A stretch of DNA of 64,000 bases. Origin: Streptomyces sp. CB09001. Lineage in GTDB: Bacteria > Actinomycetota > Actinomycetes > Streptomycetales > Streptomycetaceae. The stretch is from contig NZ_CP026730.1 in the NCBI RefSeq assembly GCF_003369795.1, forward strand, positions 3,472,001 to 3,536,000. Direction: 5' to 3'. The notes under the pieces are model-generated. The model was not told where the DNA came from, did not search any database, and saw nothing but the letters and a program-made list of their open reading frames with translations. The position numbers and the translations under genes are program-made. Of this stretch, positions 42,104 to 51,541 are shown one piece after another; position 1 is the first letter of the stretch, and each line of letters starts with the position of its first letter.

Positions 42104-43057
42104 TTGCGGTATGAACGCGACGCCGGGCGAGGCCCCGTCACACGGACCGAGGAGACCGCGGAAGTCCCCGGTGTACTCCCGGAGGCACTCACCGACTTCA
42201 TCGGATACCTCCTGCGCCGGGTCCACGCCCAGTTCTCCTCGACCGGCACCGGCGGCGACGCGGACTCCCGCGACTTCCTGGTCCTGGACGCGCTCACCGG
42301 CCACGACTGGGAGTCCCAGCTCGACCTGGCCGAGCGGCTCGGCATCAACCGCACCATCATGGTGTCGGTCATCGACCGCCTCGAGGAGCGCGGTGAGGTC
42401 CGGCGCACCCGCAACCCCGACAACCGTCGCCAGTACGTGCTCTCCCTGACGGACGAGGGCCGCCGGGCACTGGACGTCCGGCGGCGTGCGGTGGCCGAGC
42501 GGGACGCCCTGCTCACCTCTGTCCTCACCCCCGACGAGACCGCCCGGCTCGACACCCTCCTCGCCCGTCTGCTGCCCGAGTCCGCGCAGTCCCTGGTCCA
42601 GGGCACCGAGTACCTGGTGGCCCAGGCCCACCACCGGCTGCGCCGGCTCGGCGACGAGAAGCTGGCCGGCACCGGCCTGCGGGTGCGCCACTACGGCCCG
42701 CTGTCCGCCCTGGCGACGTTCGGGCCCTGCGCCCAGCAGCGGCTCGCGGAACTGCTGGCGATCACCGGGCCCGCCGTCTCCCAGCTCGTGGACGAACTGG
42801 TCAAGCAGCAGCTCGTACGCCGGGGCCGCGACCCGCACGACCGGCGCCGCTACGCCCTCGAAGTGACCGACACCGGCCGGGAGAAGCTGGACACCGTGGC
42901 GCGGGCCGTGGCCGGCCTGGCGGCGGACGTGACGGATCTGCTCGGTTCCGGCGGCACGGAGGAATTGCGCACCCTGCTGCTGAAACTCCTTTCCCCCACC
43001 CATTCCGGAAGCGCCTTCTCCGCTATTTCTGCGCCTTCTGTTCCGGCCGGGGGTTGA
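42104..43057 (+). CDS. Tandem (duplicated) MarR-family regulator
   Basis: 317 residues if started at TTG 42104, which has GGAGGT seven bases upstream and a TATACT -10-like hexamer at 42080. A GTG at 41972 overlaps the exporter stop and would add 44 atypical residues. Two complete MarR halves follow one another: LLRRVHAQFSS ... QLDLAERLGINRTIMVSVIDRLEERGEVRRTRNPDNRRQYVL and then LSALATFGPCAQQRLAELLAITGPAVSQLVDELVKQQLVRRGRDPHDRRRYAL. A single chain thus mimics a MarR dimer. Expected to repress the adjoining exporter and be released by the drug. A terminator follows at 43134. Confidence 0.87.
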   Translation: MRYERDAGRGPVTRTEETAEVPGVLPEALTDFIGYLLRRVHAQFSSTGTGGDADSRDFLVLDALTGHDWESQLDLAERLGINRTIMVSVIDRLEERGEVRRTRNPDNRRQYVLSLTDEGRRALDVRRRAVAERDALLTSVLTPDETARLDTLLARLLPESAQSLVQGTEYLVAQAHHRLRRLGDEKLAGTGLRVRHYGPLSALATFGPCAQQRLAELLAITGPAVSQLVDELVKQQLVRRGRDPHDRRRYALEVTDTGREKLDTVARAVAGLAADVTDLLGSGGTEELRTLLLKLLSPTHSGSAFSAISAPSVPAGG

Positions 43058-43133
43058 CCCAGCGGGCAAAGGCTGTCACGCTTAATCCAGCGGTTCTCGC
43101 ATGCCCTTTCCACAATCTTCCAGAAGCCGTACC

Positions 43134-43171
43134 AAGGCTCTTCATTCCAAACGGAGTGAAGGGCCTTTTTT
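43134..43171 (+). terminator. Strong intrinsic terminator between the MarR gene and the halogenase
   Basis: A 15-bp stem (43134-43148 with 43153-43167, two G.U pairs), AAAC loop, and TTTTTT run. Only 68 bases remain to the halogenase start, and I see no clear promoter within them. Confidence 0.9.
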
Positions 43172-43239
43172 CATGCGGTCACACCGCCGTGCCCACCACC
43201 GAAACCCGCTGTGCACCGCCCCGACGAAGGAGACAGCTC

Positions 43240-44952
43240 ATGGTCGCGACACGGACCGAAGGCATACCCGAACCGGCCGGCGTCCCCGAGGAGATGACCT
43301 TCGACGTCATCGTCCTGGGCTCGGGACTGGCCGGCTCCGTGACGGGGACGATCCTGGCCCGGCACGGCGCGAAGGTCCTGCTGGTCGACGCGGCCGCGCA
43401 CCCCCGCTTCGCCATCGGCGAATCCATGACCCCGCAGCTCGTCGAGTGGATCCACATCCTCTCCGAACGGCACGGGATACCCGAGCTGAAGAGCCTGTCC
43501 AGCGTCCAGGCCTCCACCCGGGACATCGCCCCGACGTTCGGCACCAAGGCGCACTTCGGGTTCATGAAGCACGAGGTCGGCAAGGAACCCGATCCCCGGC
43601 AGGCGACGCAGCTGGCGCTGCCGAAGATCTTCCACCAGAACAGCCACATGTTCCGCCAGGACAGCGACGCCTTCATGTTCCACGTGGCGATCAAGTACGG
43701 CTGCACCCCCCGCCAGAACTGGCGGGCGAGCGAGGTCGACTTCGACGACGACGGCGTGACGGTCCTCGGCAAGAGCGCCGCCCCCGGCGCCCAGCCCGAG
43801 CTGTACCGGGCGAAGTACCTGGTGGACGCCTCCGGGTTCCGCTCACCGCTCGCCGACAAGCTCGACCTGCGGGAGAAGCCGGCCCGCTTCAAGCACCACT
43901 CCCGGTCGATGTTCACCCACTACGTCGGCATCAAGCGGTTCGACGACGTCAGCGGGCACCCCGCGGCACTCCGCCCGCCGGCCGACTGGCACACCGGCAC
44001 CATGCACCACCTCATCGAGCGCGGCTGGTTCTGGATCATTCCGTTCGACAATCACGAGAAGTCCCGGAATCCGCTGTGCAGCGTCGCGCTGACCATCGAC
44101 GAACGCACCTATCCGAAACCCAAGGACCTGTCCCCGGAGCAGGAATTCCAGCTCTTCCTGGACAAATATCCGGCAGTCAAGCGGCAATTCGACGGTGCCA
44201 CCCGAGTGCGGGAATGGGTGTCCACCGACCGGCTGCAGTATTCCTCGAAACAGACCGTCGGCGACCGCTGGTGCCTGATGTCGCACGCGGCCGGCTTCCT
44301 CGACCCGCTGTTCTCCCGTGGGCTGTCGAACACGCTGGAAGTGGTGGACGCGCTGACCTCGCGTCTGGTGACCGCCCTGAAGGACGGCGACTTCTCGGCC
44401 GAGCGCTTCGAGTACGTCGAGCGCCTGGAGCAGGGGCTGCTCCAGTACAACGACGAGCTCGTGAACAGCTCGTTCATCTCATTCTCCCACTTCCGACTGT
44501 GGAACGCCGTCTTCCGGATCTGGGGTTCCTTCATCACCCCCGGCACCATGCGGCTCACCCGGGCCCGCCTCAAGCATCTGCGCGACGGCCGTCAGGAGCA
44601 CTTCGACGAGCTGGAGAACGTCCCCCACCCGGGCCTGTGGTGGCCGCAGAGCGACTCCTTCAAGCAGCTGCTGGAGGCCACGGCGGAGACCTGCGAGAAG
44701 TACGAGGCGGGTGCGCTGACCGGTGACGAGGCCGCCGACATCGTCTTCAAGCTGATCGACGAGTCCCCGGTCGTCAACCCGGTCTTCGGCTGGAAGGACG
44801 AGAGCCGCCGCTTCATCTACCCCTCGACGATGACGATGGCGCGCTTCCTGTACTGGGCCTCCGCGCAGGCGCCGGCCGAGATGAACAGCGTCGGCCGGGA
44901 GTTCCTGCTCGGCATCCTCAAGGCCGGCTCCAAGGTCCGCAAGCTCCTCTGA
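43240..44952 (+). CDS. Flavin-dependent halogenase
   Basis: 570 residues from ATG 43240 (AAGGAG eight bases upstream). FAD motif FDVIVLGSGLAGSVTG (GxGxxG 27-32) and the halogenase-specific WxWxIP motif as GWFWIIPF (W263-P268), plus FAIGESMTPQ and HAAGFLDPLFSRGLSN. The family includes CndH-, CtcP- and PltA-like enzymes that chlorinate phenols or pyrroles using FADH2, O2 and Cl- through a lysine chloramine. Whether the substrate is free or bound to a carrier is not evident; two orphan carrier proteins occur in the cluster. The adjacent reductase at 45028 should provide FADH2. Chlorine or bromine cannot be predicted with certainty. Confidence 0.92.
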   Translation: MVATRTEGIPEPAGVPEEMTFDVIVLGSGLAGSVTGTILARHGAKVLLVDAAAHPRFAIGESMTPQLVEWIHILSERHGIPELKSLSSVQASTRDIAPTFGTKAHFGFMKHEVGKEPDPRQATQLALPKIFHQNSHMFRQDSDAFMFHVAIKYGCTPRQNWRASEVDFDDDGVTVLGKSAAPGAQPELYRAKYLVDASGFRSPLADKLDLREKPARFKHHSRSMFTHYVGIKRFDDVSGHPAALRPPADWHTGTMHHLIERGWFWIIPFDNHEKSRNPLCSVALTIDERTYPKPKDLSPEQEFQLFLDKYPAVKRQFDGATRVREWVSTDRLQYSSKQTVGDRWCLMSHAAGFLDPLFSRGLSNTLEVVDALTSRLVTALKDGDFSAERFEYVERLEQGLLQYNDELVNSSFISFSHFRLWNAVFRIWGSFITPGTMRLTRARLKHLRDGRQEHFDELENVPHPGLWWPQSDSFKQLLEATAETCEKYEAGALTGDEAADIVFKLIDESPVVNPVFGWKDESRRFIYPSTMTMARFLYWASAQAPAEMNSVGREFLLGILKAGSKVRKLL

Positions 44953-44992
44953 CCCGCGCAGCCCCCTCAGACACCGCCAAGAGCCAAGACCC

Positions 44993-45013
44993 ATGAGCCA
45001 TGAGCCATGAGCC
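44993..45013. repeat. Three 7-bp ATGAGCC tandem repeats
   Basis: 44993-44999, 45000-45006 and 45007-45013, immediately before the ribosome site of the flavin reductase gene. Because of the period of seven they place ATG triplets in all three frames ahead of the true start. Confidence 0.9.
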
Positions 45014-45027
45014 AGGAAGGGATGCCC

Positions 45028-45612
45028 ATGTCCGCAGCAGCGCGGTCACTGACCCGCGCCCCCGAGCAGCGCCGGCCCGTCGATCCCCTGGGCCTGCGCC
45101 GTGTGTGCGGCCTGTTCACGACCGGCGTCACCGTGATCACCACCGGATCGGAGGGCGAGGCGGACGGCACGACCGTCAACTCCTTCACCTCGGTCTCCCT
45201 GGAGCCCCCGCTCGTCCTGTTCTGTCTGCACCGGCGGTCCCGGCTGCACACCCTGCTGACCGAGAGCGGCGGGTTCACCGTCAACTTCCTCTCCGGCCGC
45301 CAGCAGTCGCTGGCCCGGCACTTCGCCGAGCGGCGGCCGGACATGCTCGCCGGGGTCCCGCACCACTTCAGCGCGGACGGACTGCCCGTGCTGAGCGAGG
45401 CGCTGGCCCATCTGACCTGCACGACGGTCGACGTCCACACGGCCGGTGACCACGACATCGTCGTCGGCGAGGTGGTGGACCTCGGAGCGCCGGAGCAGGG
45501 CCGCGAACCGCTGGTCTTCTTCGACGGTTCGCTGGGGCCGCTGCAGTCCGGCGCCGGCCGGTTCCACCACGCGGCCCCGGACGCGCCGACGACCGCCCGG
45601 CAGGCGTCCTGA
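45028..45612 (+). CDS. Flavin reductase (HpaC/ActVB type), halogenase partner
   Basis: 194 residues from ATG 45028, spaced seven bases from AGGAAGG; several ATG triplets of the upstream repeat are closer to no ribosome site. [52 protein letters not shown] is the flavin reductase-like split barrel that uses NADH to reduce FAD or FMN. Two-component halogenases need such a partner. It may also serve the oxygenases. The start of the carboxylase gene lies 1 base after its stop. Confidence 0.9.
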   Translation: MSAAARSLTRAPEQRRPVDPLGLRRVCGLFTTGVTVITTGSEGEADGTTVNSFTSVSLEPPLVLFCLHRRSRLHTLLTESGGFTVNFLSGRQQSLARHFAERRPDMLAGVPHHFSADGLPVLSEALAHLTCTTVDVHTAGDHDIVVGEVVDLGAPEQGREPLVFFDGSLGPLQSGAGRFHHAAPDAPTTARQAS

Positions 45613-45613
45613 C

Positions 45614-47386
45614 ATGCGGAGGGTGCTCATCGCCAATCGTGGCGAAATCGCTGTCCGTGTGGCCCGGGCCTGCCGGGACGCCGGGATCGCGAGCGTGGCC
45701 GTCTACGCGGATCCGGACCGGGACGCGTTGCATGTCCGTGCCGCTGATGAGGCGTTCGCCCTGGGTGGTGACACCCCCGCGACCAGCTATCTGGACATCG
45801 CCAAGGTCCTCAACGCCGCCCGTGAGTCGGGCGCGGACGCCATCCACCCCGGCTACGGATTCCTCTCCGAGAACGCCGAGTTCGCGCAGGCGGTCGGGGA
45901 CGCCGGTCTGATCTGGATCGGCCCGCCCCCGCACGCCATCCGGGACCTGGGCGACAAGGTCGCCGCCCGCCACATCGCCCAGCGGGCCGGCGCCCCCCTG
46001 GTCGCCGGCACCCCCGACCCCGTCTCCGGCGCGGACGAGGTCGTCGCCTTCGCCAGGGAACACGGCCTGCCCATCGCGATCAAGGCCGCCTTCGGCGGCG
46101 GCGGCCGCGGCCTCAAAGTCGCCCGCACCCTCGAAGAGGTCCCCGAACTCTACGACTCCGCCGTCCGCGAGGCCGTGGCCGCCTTCGGCCGCGGCGAATG
46201 CTTCGTCGAGCGCTACCTCGACCAGCCCCGCCACGTGGAGACCCAGTGCCTGGCCGACACCCACGGCAACGTGGTCGTCGTCTCCACCCGCGACTGCTCC
46301 CTCCAGCGCCGCCACCAAAAACTCGTCGAGGAGGCCCCCGCGCCCTTCCTCTCCGACACCCAGGTGGAGGAGCTGTACGCGTCCTCCAAGGCCATCCTCA
46401 AGGAAGCCGGCTACGTCGGCGCCGGCACCGTCGAATTCCTCGTCGGAGCAGACGGCACCATCTCCTTCCTGGAGGTCAACACCCGCCTCCAGGTCGAACA
46501 CCCCGTCACCGAGGAAGTCGCCGGCATCGACCTGGTCCGCGAGATGTTCCGCATCGCCGACGGCGAAGAACTGGGCTACGACGACCCCGCCCTGCGCGGC
46601 CACTCCTTCGAGTTCCGCATCAACGGCGAGGACCCCGGCCGCGGCTTCCTGCCCGCCCCCGGCACCGTCACCCGCTTCGACGCACCCACCGGCCCCGGCG
46701 TCCGCCTCGACGCCGGCGTCGAATCCGGCAGCGTCATCGGCCCCGCCTGGGACTCCCTCCTGGCCAAACTGATCGTCACCGGCCGCACCCGCGCCGAGGC
46801 ACTCCAGCGCGCCGCCCGCGCCCTGGACGAGTTCACCGTCGAGGGCATGGCCACCGCCCTCCCCTTCCACCGCACCGTCGTCCGCGACCCCGCCTTCGCC
46901 CCCGAACTCACCGGCTCCACCGACCCCTTCACCGTCCACACCCGCTGGATCGAGACCGGCTTCGTCAACGAGATCACACCCTTCACCGCCCCCGCGGACA
47001 CCGAGGCGGACGAGGAGAGCGGCCGCGAGACGGTCGTCGTCGAGGTCGGCGGCAAACGCCTGGAAGTCTCCCTGCCCTCCAGCCTGGGCATGTCCCTGGC
47101 CCGCACCGGCCTGGCCGCCGGCGCCCGCCCCAAACGCCGCGCGGCCAAGAAGTCCGGCCCCGCCGCCTCCGGCGACACCCTCGCCTCCCCCATGCAGGGC
47201 ACCATCGTCAAGATCGCCGTCGAGGAGGGCCAGGAAGTCCAGGAAGGCGACCTCATCGTCGTCCTCGAAGCCATGAAGATGGAACAGCCCCTCAACGCCC
47301 ACAAAACCGGCACCGTCAAGGGCCTCACCGCCGAAGTCGGCGCCTCCCTCACCTCCGGCGCCGCCATCTGCGAAATCAAGGACTGA
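45614..47386 (+). CDS. Acyl-CoA carboxylase alpha subunit (biotin carboxylase plus BCCP)
   Basis: 590 residues. Biotin carboxylase half about 1-450 ([75 protein letters not shown]) and a C-terminal biotin carrier domain with EAMKMEQ, biotinylated Lys K555. This is the actinobacterial AccA/PccA type that pairs with a separate carboxyltransferase. The beta and epsilon subunits lie at 60314 and 61954. In jadomycin the corresponding jadJ gene supplies malonyl-CoA for the polyketide. Its third-position C/G bias is even more extreme than in its neighbours. Confidence 0.95.
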   Translation: MRRVLIANRGEIAVRVARACRDAGIASVAVYADPDRDALHVRAADEAFALGGDTPATSYLDIAKVLNAARESGADAIHPGYGFLSENAEFAQAVGDAGLIWIGPPPHAIRDLGDKVAARHIAQRAGAPLVAGTPDPVSGADEVVAFAREHGLPIAIKAAFGGGGRGLKVARTLEEVPELYDSAVREAVAAFGRGECFVERYLDQPRHVETQCLADTHGNVVVVSTRDCSLQRRHQKLVEEAPAPFLSDTQVEELYASSKAILKEAGYVGAGTVEFLVGADGTISFLEVNTRLQVEHPVTEEVAGIDLVREMFRIADGEELGYDDPALRGHSFEFRINGEDPGRGFLPAPGTVTRFDAPTGPGVRLDAGVESGSVIGPAWDSLLAKLIVTGRTRAEALQRAARALDEFTVEGMATALPFHRTVVRDPAFAPELTGSTDPFTVHTRWIETGFVNEITPFTAPADTEADEESGRETVVVEVGGKRLEVSLPSSLGMSLARTGLAAGARPKRRAAKKSGPAASGDTLASPMQGTIVKIAVEEGQEVQEGDLIVVLEAMKMEQPLNAHKTGTVKGLTAEVGASLTSGAAICEIKD

Positions 47387-47391
47387 CGGCC

Positions 47392-48378
47392 GTGGCAGCA
47401 CTCAGCTACTCCGAGGCCGTGAGCGAGGCGCTGGAGCGTCTGCGTCCGGTCGGTTTCGAGCACGGCAGAAGCTTCGTCAACCACGCTCCGATGGCCGCCG
47501 AGGCCCTGGCTCACATGGGGTACGCCGACGAGGTGCCGGCGTGGGTCGAGCGGAACCTGCGCAGCCGCTCCTATCACGACGTGCCCGAGCGCCGCTGGCC
47601 CATCGATCCCGACGACCCCGCCGACTGGCGGGCCGCGCTGGGAGACTTCTCCCGGGTGGCCGACTGGACGGCGCTGTTCGAGAGGGAGTTGGCGCTGAGC
47701 CCGTGGCCCCAAGTGCTGGCCCGCTGGTGGCCCCGGCTGCTGCCCGGCATGTCCGCGGTGCTCACGCACGGCGTGATCCGTACCGCGCACGCGGTCCGGG
47801 CCGTGGCCGCCGCCCCCGGCGACAACCGGTTCCAGCTGGGCGAACTGGCCCAGGGCCTGGGCTACTGGGCCGCACGCCATTCGACCCACGGCATCGTCGC
47901 CGACCCCGACGACGTGCCGGGACCCGGACGCGCCCCGGACACCGGGCACGACGGGGACGGAGGCCGCGACGAGGTCGCGCGGGCCCTGGACGCGCTCGTC
48001 GCCGAGTACGCCGGGATCTACGCCACCGTCTCCCAGCACCATCCGATCCCCCTGATCCACGCGGTCACCGGGCCCGCCGCGGTGCGCCTGGTGGTCGACC
48101 ACCTGCCGCCCGCCCAGCGCCGCCCGTCCTACCTGACGGCGCGGGCGGTCAGCCGCACGATGCTCGACTGGTTCCGCGCGGCGCCCGGCACCGCCACCCC
48201 GGCGCCGGCCGGCCCGCCCGCCCTGGCGGAGGTCTTCGCGAGGGCCGTGGAGATCGGCGACGAGCACACCATCAAGCTCGCCGAGGTCGCGGTGCGCCAC
48301 GAGGCGTTCTCACCCGATCCCCGGCACGCGGCGGCCGCGCACCTGGCGAACCAGGCCATCGGGCGCCTGTCCCGCTGA
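47392..48378 (+). CDS. Questin oxidase-family protein (DUF4243)
   Basis: 328 residues from GTG 47392. The conserved pattern SFVNHAPMAAEALAHMGYADEVPAWVERNL, then HGVIRTAHAVRAV, LGYWAARHS and FHHP-like QHHPIPLIHAVTGPAAVRLV, is that of the questin oxidase-like family, which includes fungal GedK and AflY. Those enzymes cleave anthraquinone rings oxidatively (a Baeyer-Villiger-type step without an obvious flavin motif). Many His residues are conserved and could bind metal. In an angucycline cluster I infer a C-C or ring-opening step on the quinone. It is uncommon in canonical angucycline clusters. Confidence 0.82.
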   Translation: MAALSYSEAVSEALERLRPVGFEHGRSFVNHAPMAAEALAHMGYADEVPAWVERNLRSRSYHDVPERRWPIDPDDPADWRAALGDFSRVADWTALFERELALSPWPQVLARWWPRLLPGMSAVLTHGVIRTAHAVRAVAAAPGDNRFQLGELAQGLGYWAARHSTHGIVADPDDVPGPGRAPDTGHDGDGGRDEVARALDALVAEYAGIYATVSQHHPIPLIHAVTGPAAVRLVVDHLPPAQRRPSYLTARAVSRTMLDWFRAAPGTATPAPAGPPALAEVFARAVEIGDEHTIKLAEVAVRHEAFSPDPRHAAAAHLANQAIGRLSR

Positions 48379-48434
48379 TCCGCCCCACACCCGTTCCCTG
48401 CCCCGCCCGCCCGGCGGGATTCCCGAGGAGTGTC

Positions 48435-49901
48435 ATGGACGCACAAGTCATCGTCGTGGGCGCCGGGCCGGCCGGCATGATGCTCGCGGGCGAGCTGCGG
48501 CTCGCGGGCGTCGACGTCGTCGTACTGGAGAAACTCGCCGCACGCACCGGAGAGTCACGGGGCCTCGGCTTCACCGCACGCACCATGGAGGTCTTCGACC
48601 AGCGGGGCCTGCTGTCCCGCTTCGGGGACGTCGAGGTCAGCAACGTGGGCCATTTCGGGGGCCTGCCGGTGGACTTCGGCGTGCTGGACGGCGCCCACCA
48701 GGCGGCCAAGAGCGTCCCGCAGTCGGTCACCGAGACCGTGCTGGAGGAGTGGTGCACCCGGCTCGGCGCCGACCTGCGGCGCCGCCACGAGGTGCGGTCC
48801 GTCACGGAGAAGGAGGACTGCGTCGAGGTCGAGGTGAACGGCCCCGACGGAGTTCAGCGGCTGCGCTGCGAGTACCTGGTCGGCTGCGACGGCGGCCGCT
48901 CGGTGATCCGCAAGAAGGCCGGCTTCGACTTCCCCGGCACGCCCTCGACCCTGGAGATGTACCTCGCCGACGTCAAGGGCGTGGACCTGCAACCGCGGAT
49001 GATCGGCGAGACCCTGGAAGGCGGCATGGTCATGGTCGGCCCGCTGCCCGGCGGGATCACCCGGCTGATCGTGTGCGAGCGCGGCACCCCGCCCAAGCGG
49101 CGCGAGCAGCCCCCGACCTGGGACGAGGTCTCCGCCGCCTGGCAGCGGCTGACCGGCGACGACATCTCGCACGCCGAACCGGTGTGGCTGTCGGCCTTCG
49201 GCGACGGCACGCGGCAGGTCTCTCAGTACCGGCGCGGCCGGGTCCTCCTGGCCGGCGACTCCGCCCACATCCACCTCCCGGCCGGCGGCCAGGGCATGAA
49301 CACCAGCATCCAGGACTCGGTGAACCTCGGCTGGAAGCTCGGCGCCGTGGTGCGCGGCCGGGCCCCCGAGTCGCTGCTCGACAGCTACCACGCCGAACGC
49401 CACCCGGTCGGGGAGCGGCTGCTGATGAACACCCGGGCCCAGGGACTGCTGTTCCTGTCCGGACCCGAGGTGCAGCCGCTGCGCGACGTACTGACCGAAC
49501 TGATCCGCTACCCCGAGGTCGGCCGGCACTTCGCGGCGATGGTCTCGGGCCTGGAGATCCACTACGACCTCGACGGCGGCTCCCACCCGCTGCTCGGCCG
49601 CCGCCTGCCCGACGTGGAGCTGAGCGGCCACAAGCTGCTGTCCCGCAGCACCGAGGCGCTGCGGGCCGGGCGCGGTGTGCTGCTGGACCTCGCCGACAAC
49701 GGCCGGCTGCGCGAGCGGGCCCGGCCCTGGCTGGACCGGATCGACGTGGTCACCGCCGCCCCCGTACTGCCCGAGGACAGCGCCTTGGCCCGCACCACCT
49801 CCGTACTGGTCCGCCCCGACGGCTACGTGGCCTGGGCGGCCCCCGGCAGCCACGCCGACCTGCCCATGGCCCTGGAGCGCTGGTTCGGATCGGCCCGCTG
49901 A
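48435..49901 (+). CDS. Angucycline FAD monooxygenase (PgaE/UrdE/JadH-like)
   Basis: 488 residues. VIVVGAGPAGMMLAGELRLAG (Rossmann GxGxxG), GCDGGRSVIRKKAGFDFPG (DG motif), and GDSAHIHLPAGGQGMNTSIQDSVNLGWKL (GD motif) place it in the aromatic flavoprotein hydroxylase family; the position in front of the cyclase and KS genes matches pgaE/urdE. PgaE hydroxylates the tetracyclic intermediate at C-12 and, with PgaM, sets the hydroxyl pattern at C-12b. GAGGAG precedes ATG 48435. The reductive partner is not needed because this class binds FAD and NADPH in one chain. Confidence 0.93.
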   Translation: MDAQVIVVGAGPAGMMLAGELRLAGVDVVVLEKLAARTGESRGLGFTARTMEVFDQRGLLSRFGDVEVSNVGHFGGLPVDFGVLDGAHQAAKSVPQSVTETVLEEWCTRLGADLRRRHEVRSVTEKEDCVEVEVNGPDGVQRLRCEYLVGCDGGRSVIRKKAGFDFPGTPSTLEMYLADVKGVDLQPRMIGETLEGGMVMVGPLPGGITRLIVCERGTPPKRREQPPTWDEVSAAWQRLTGDDISHAEPVWLSAFGDGTRQVSQYRRGRVLLAGDSAHIHLPAGGQGMNTSIQDSVNLGWKLGAVVRGRAPESLLDSYHAERHPVGERLLMNTRAQGLLFLSGPEVQPLRDVLTELIRYPEVGRHFAAMVSGLEIHYDLDGGSHPLLGRRLPDVELSGHKLLSRSTEALRAGRGVLLDLADNGRLRERARPWLDRIDVVTAAPVLPEDSALARTTSVLVRPDGYVAWAAPGSHADLPMALERWFGSAR

Positions 49902-49943
49902 CCCGCCTGCCCGCACCCGCCCCACCCGCCCAGAGGAGAGACC

Positions 49944-50273
49944 ATGCACAGCACGTTGATCGTCGCCCGGATGGACCCGGGCAGCAGCACCGAGGTCGCC
50001 CGGCTCTTCGGCGAGTTCGACGGCACCGAGATGCCCCACCTGATGGGCACCCGGCGCCGCCAGCTCTTCGCCTACCGCGGCCTCTACTTCCACCTTCAGG
50101 ACTTCGACGGTGACAACGGCGGAGAGCTGATCGAGCAGGCGAAGACCGACGACAGGTTCGTGCGGATCAGCGAGGACCTCAAGCCGTTCATCCAGGCGTA
50201 CGACCCGGCGACCTGGCGCTCGCCCGCCGACGCCCTCGCCACCCGCTTCTACGACTGGGAGGGCCGGGCGTGA
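49944..50273 (+). CDS. Polyketide cyclase, TcmI/UrdF/JadI type
   Basis: 109 residues, the usual length. [42 protein letters not shown] and [28 protein letters not shown] are the signature of the ferredoxin-like-fold aromatic cyclases that close the last rings of angucyclines and tetracenomycins. GAGGAGAG lies upstream. Its stop overlaps the KS-alpha start (GTGA). Expected function: fourth-ring closure to the benz[a]anthracene skeleton. Confidence 0.95.
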   Translation: MHSTLIVARMDPGSSTEVARLFGEFDGTEMPHLMGTRRRQLFAYRGLYFHLQDFDGDNGGELIEQAKTDDRFVRISEDLKPFIQAYDPATWRSPADALATRFYDWEGRA

Positions 50274-51541
50274 GCGCCAGACGAGTGGTCATCACGGGCG
50301 TCGGCGTCACCGCGCCCGGCGGGGTGGGCCGGAAGAACTTCTGGAGCCTGCTCAGCGAGGGCCGCACCGCCACCCGGGGGATCACCTTCTTCGACCCCTC
50401 CGCCTTCCGGTCCCGGGTCGCCGCCGAGATCGACTTCGACCCCGAGGAACACGGGCTGAGTCCCCAGGAGATCCGCCGGATGGACCGGGCGGCCCAACTG
50501 GCGGTGGTCACCGCCCGCGAGGCGCTCGCCGACAGCGGACTCGACCTGTCCGGCGCCGACCCGTACCGGGTCGGGGTCACCATCGGAAGCGCGGTCGGCG
50601 CCACCATGGGCCTCGACCAGGAGTACCGCGTCGTCAGCGACGGCGGCCGGCTCGACCTGGTGGACCACCGGTACGCCGTGCCGCACCTGTACAACTACCT
50701 CGTGCCCAGCTCCCTGGCCGCCGAGGTGGCGTGGGCGGCGGGCGCCGAGGGCCCGGCCACGGTCGTCTCCACCGGCTGCACCTCCGGGCTCGACTCCGTC
50801 GGGCACGCCGTGGAGCTGATCCGCGAGGGTTCGGCGTGCGCCGTGGTGGCCGGGGCCACCGACGCGCCCATCTCACCGATCACCCTGGCCTGCTTCGATG
50901 CCATCAAGGCCACCACTCCCCGCAACGACGACCCGGAACACGCCTCGCGGCCCTTCGACGGCACGCGCAACGGTTTCGTGCTCGGCGAGGGCTCCGCGGT
51001 GTTCGTGCTGGAGGAGCTGGAGGCCGCCCGGCGGCGCGGCGCACACATCTACGCCGAGATCGCCGGCTACGCCTCGCGCTGCAACGCCTTCCACATGACG
51101 GGCCTGCGCCCGGACGGCGCCGAGATGGCCGAGGCCATCACGGTCGCGCTGGACGAGGCCCGGCTCAACCCCGAGGACGTCGACTACATCAACGCGCACG
51201 GTTCGGGCACCAAGCAGAACGACCGCCACGAGACCGCCGCCTTCAAGAAGAGCCTGGGCGACCACGCCTACCGGACGCCGGTGTCCTCCATCAAGTCCAT
51301 GGTCGGACACTCGCTCGGTGCGATCGGCTCGATCGAGATCGCCGCCTCGGTCCTCGCCATGGAGCACGGCGTGGTGCCGCCGACGGCCAACCTGCACACC
51401 CCCGACCCCGAGTGCGACCTCGACTACGTACCGCTGACGGCGCGCGAGCACCGCACCGACGCGGTACTGACCGTCGGCAGCGGGTTCGGCGGCTTCCAGA
51501 GCGCGATGGTGCTCGCCCGACCGGAGAGGAGCGCCGCATGA
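50270..51541 (+). CDS. Type II PKS ketosynthase alpha
   Basis: 423 residues from GTG 50270. Active-site cysteine C170 in [16 protein letters not shown], the two catalytic histidines in [11 protein letters not shown] and [12 protein letters not shown], and the chain of KAS fold motifs of minimal type II PKS. It condenses malonyl-ACP units with the chain length factor encoded next. Translational coupling to both neighbours (GTGA before, ATGA after). A decaketide is expected from angucycline synteny, but chain length is not readable here. Confidence 0.97.
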   Translation: MSARRVVITGVGVTAPGGVGRKNFWSLLSEGRTATRGITFFDPSAFRSRVAAEIDFDPEEHGLSPQEIRRMDRAAQLAVVTAREALADSGLDLSGADPYRVGVTIGSAVGATMGLDQEYRVVSDGGRLDLVDHRYAVPHLYNYLVPSSLAAEVAWAAGAEGPATVVSTGCTSGLDSVGHAVELIREGSACAVVAGATDAPISPITLACFDAIKATTPRNDDPEHASRPFDGTRNGFVLGEGSAVFVLEELEAARRRGAHIYAEIAGYASRCNAFHMTGLRPDGAEMAEAITVALDEARLNPEDVDYINAHGSGTKQNDRHETAAFKKSLGDHAYRTPVSSIKSMVGHSLGAIGSIEIAASVLAMEHGVVPPTANLHTPDPECDLDYVPLTAREHRTDAVLTVGSGFGGFQSAMVLARPERSAA

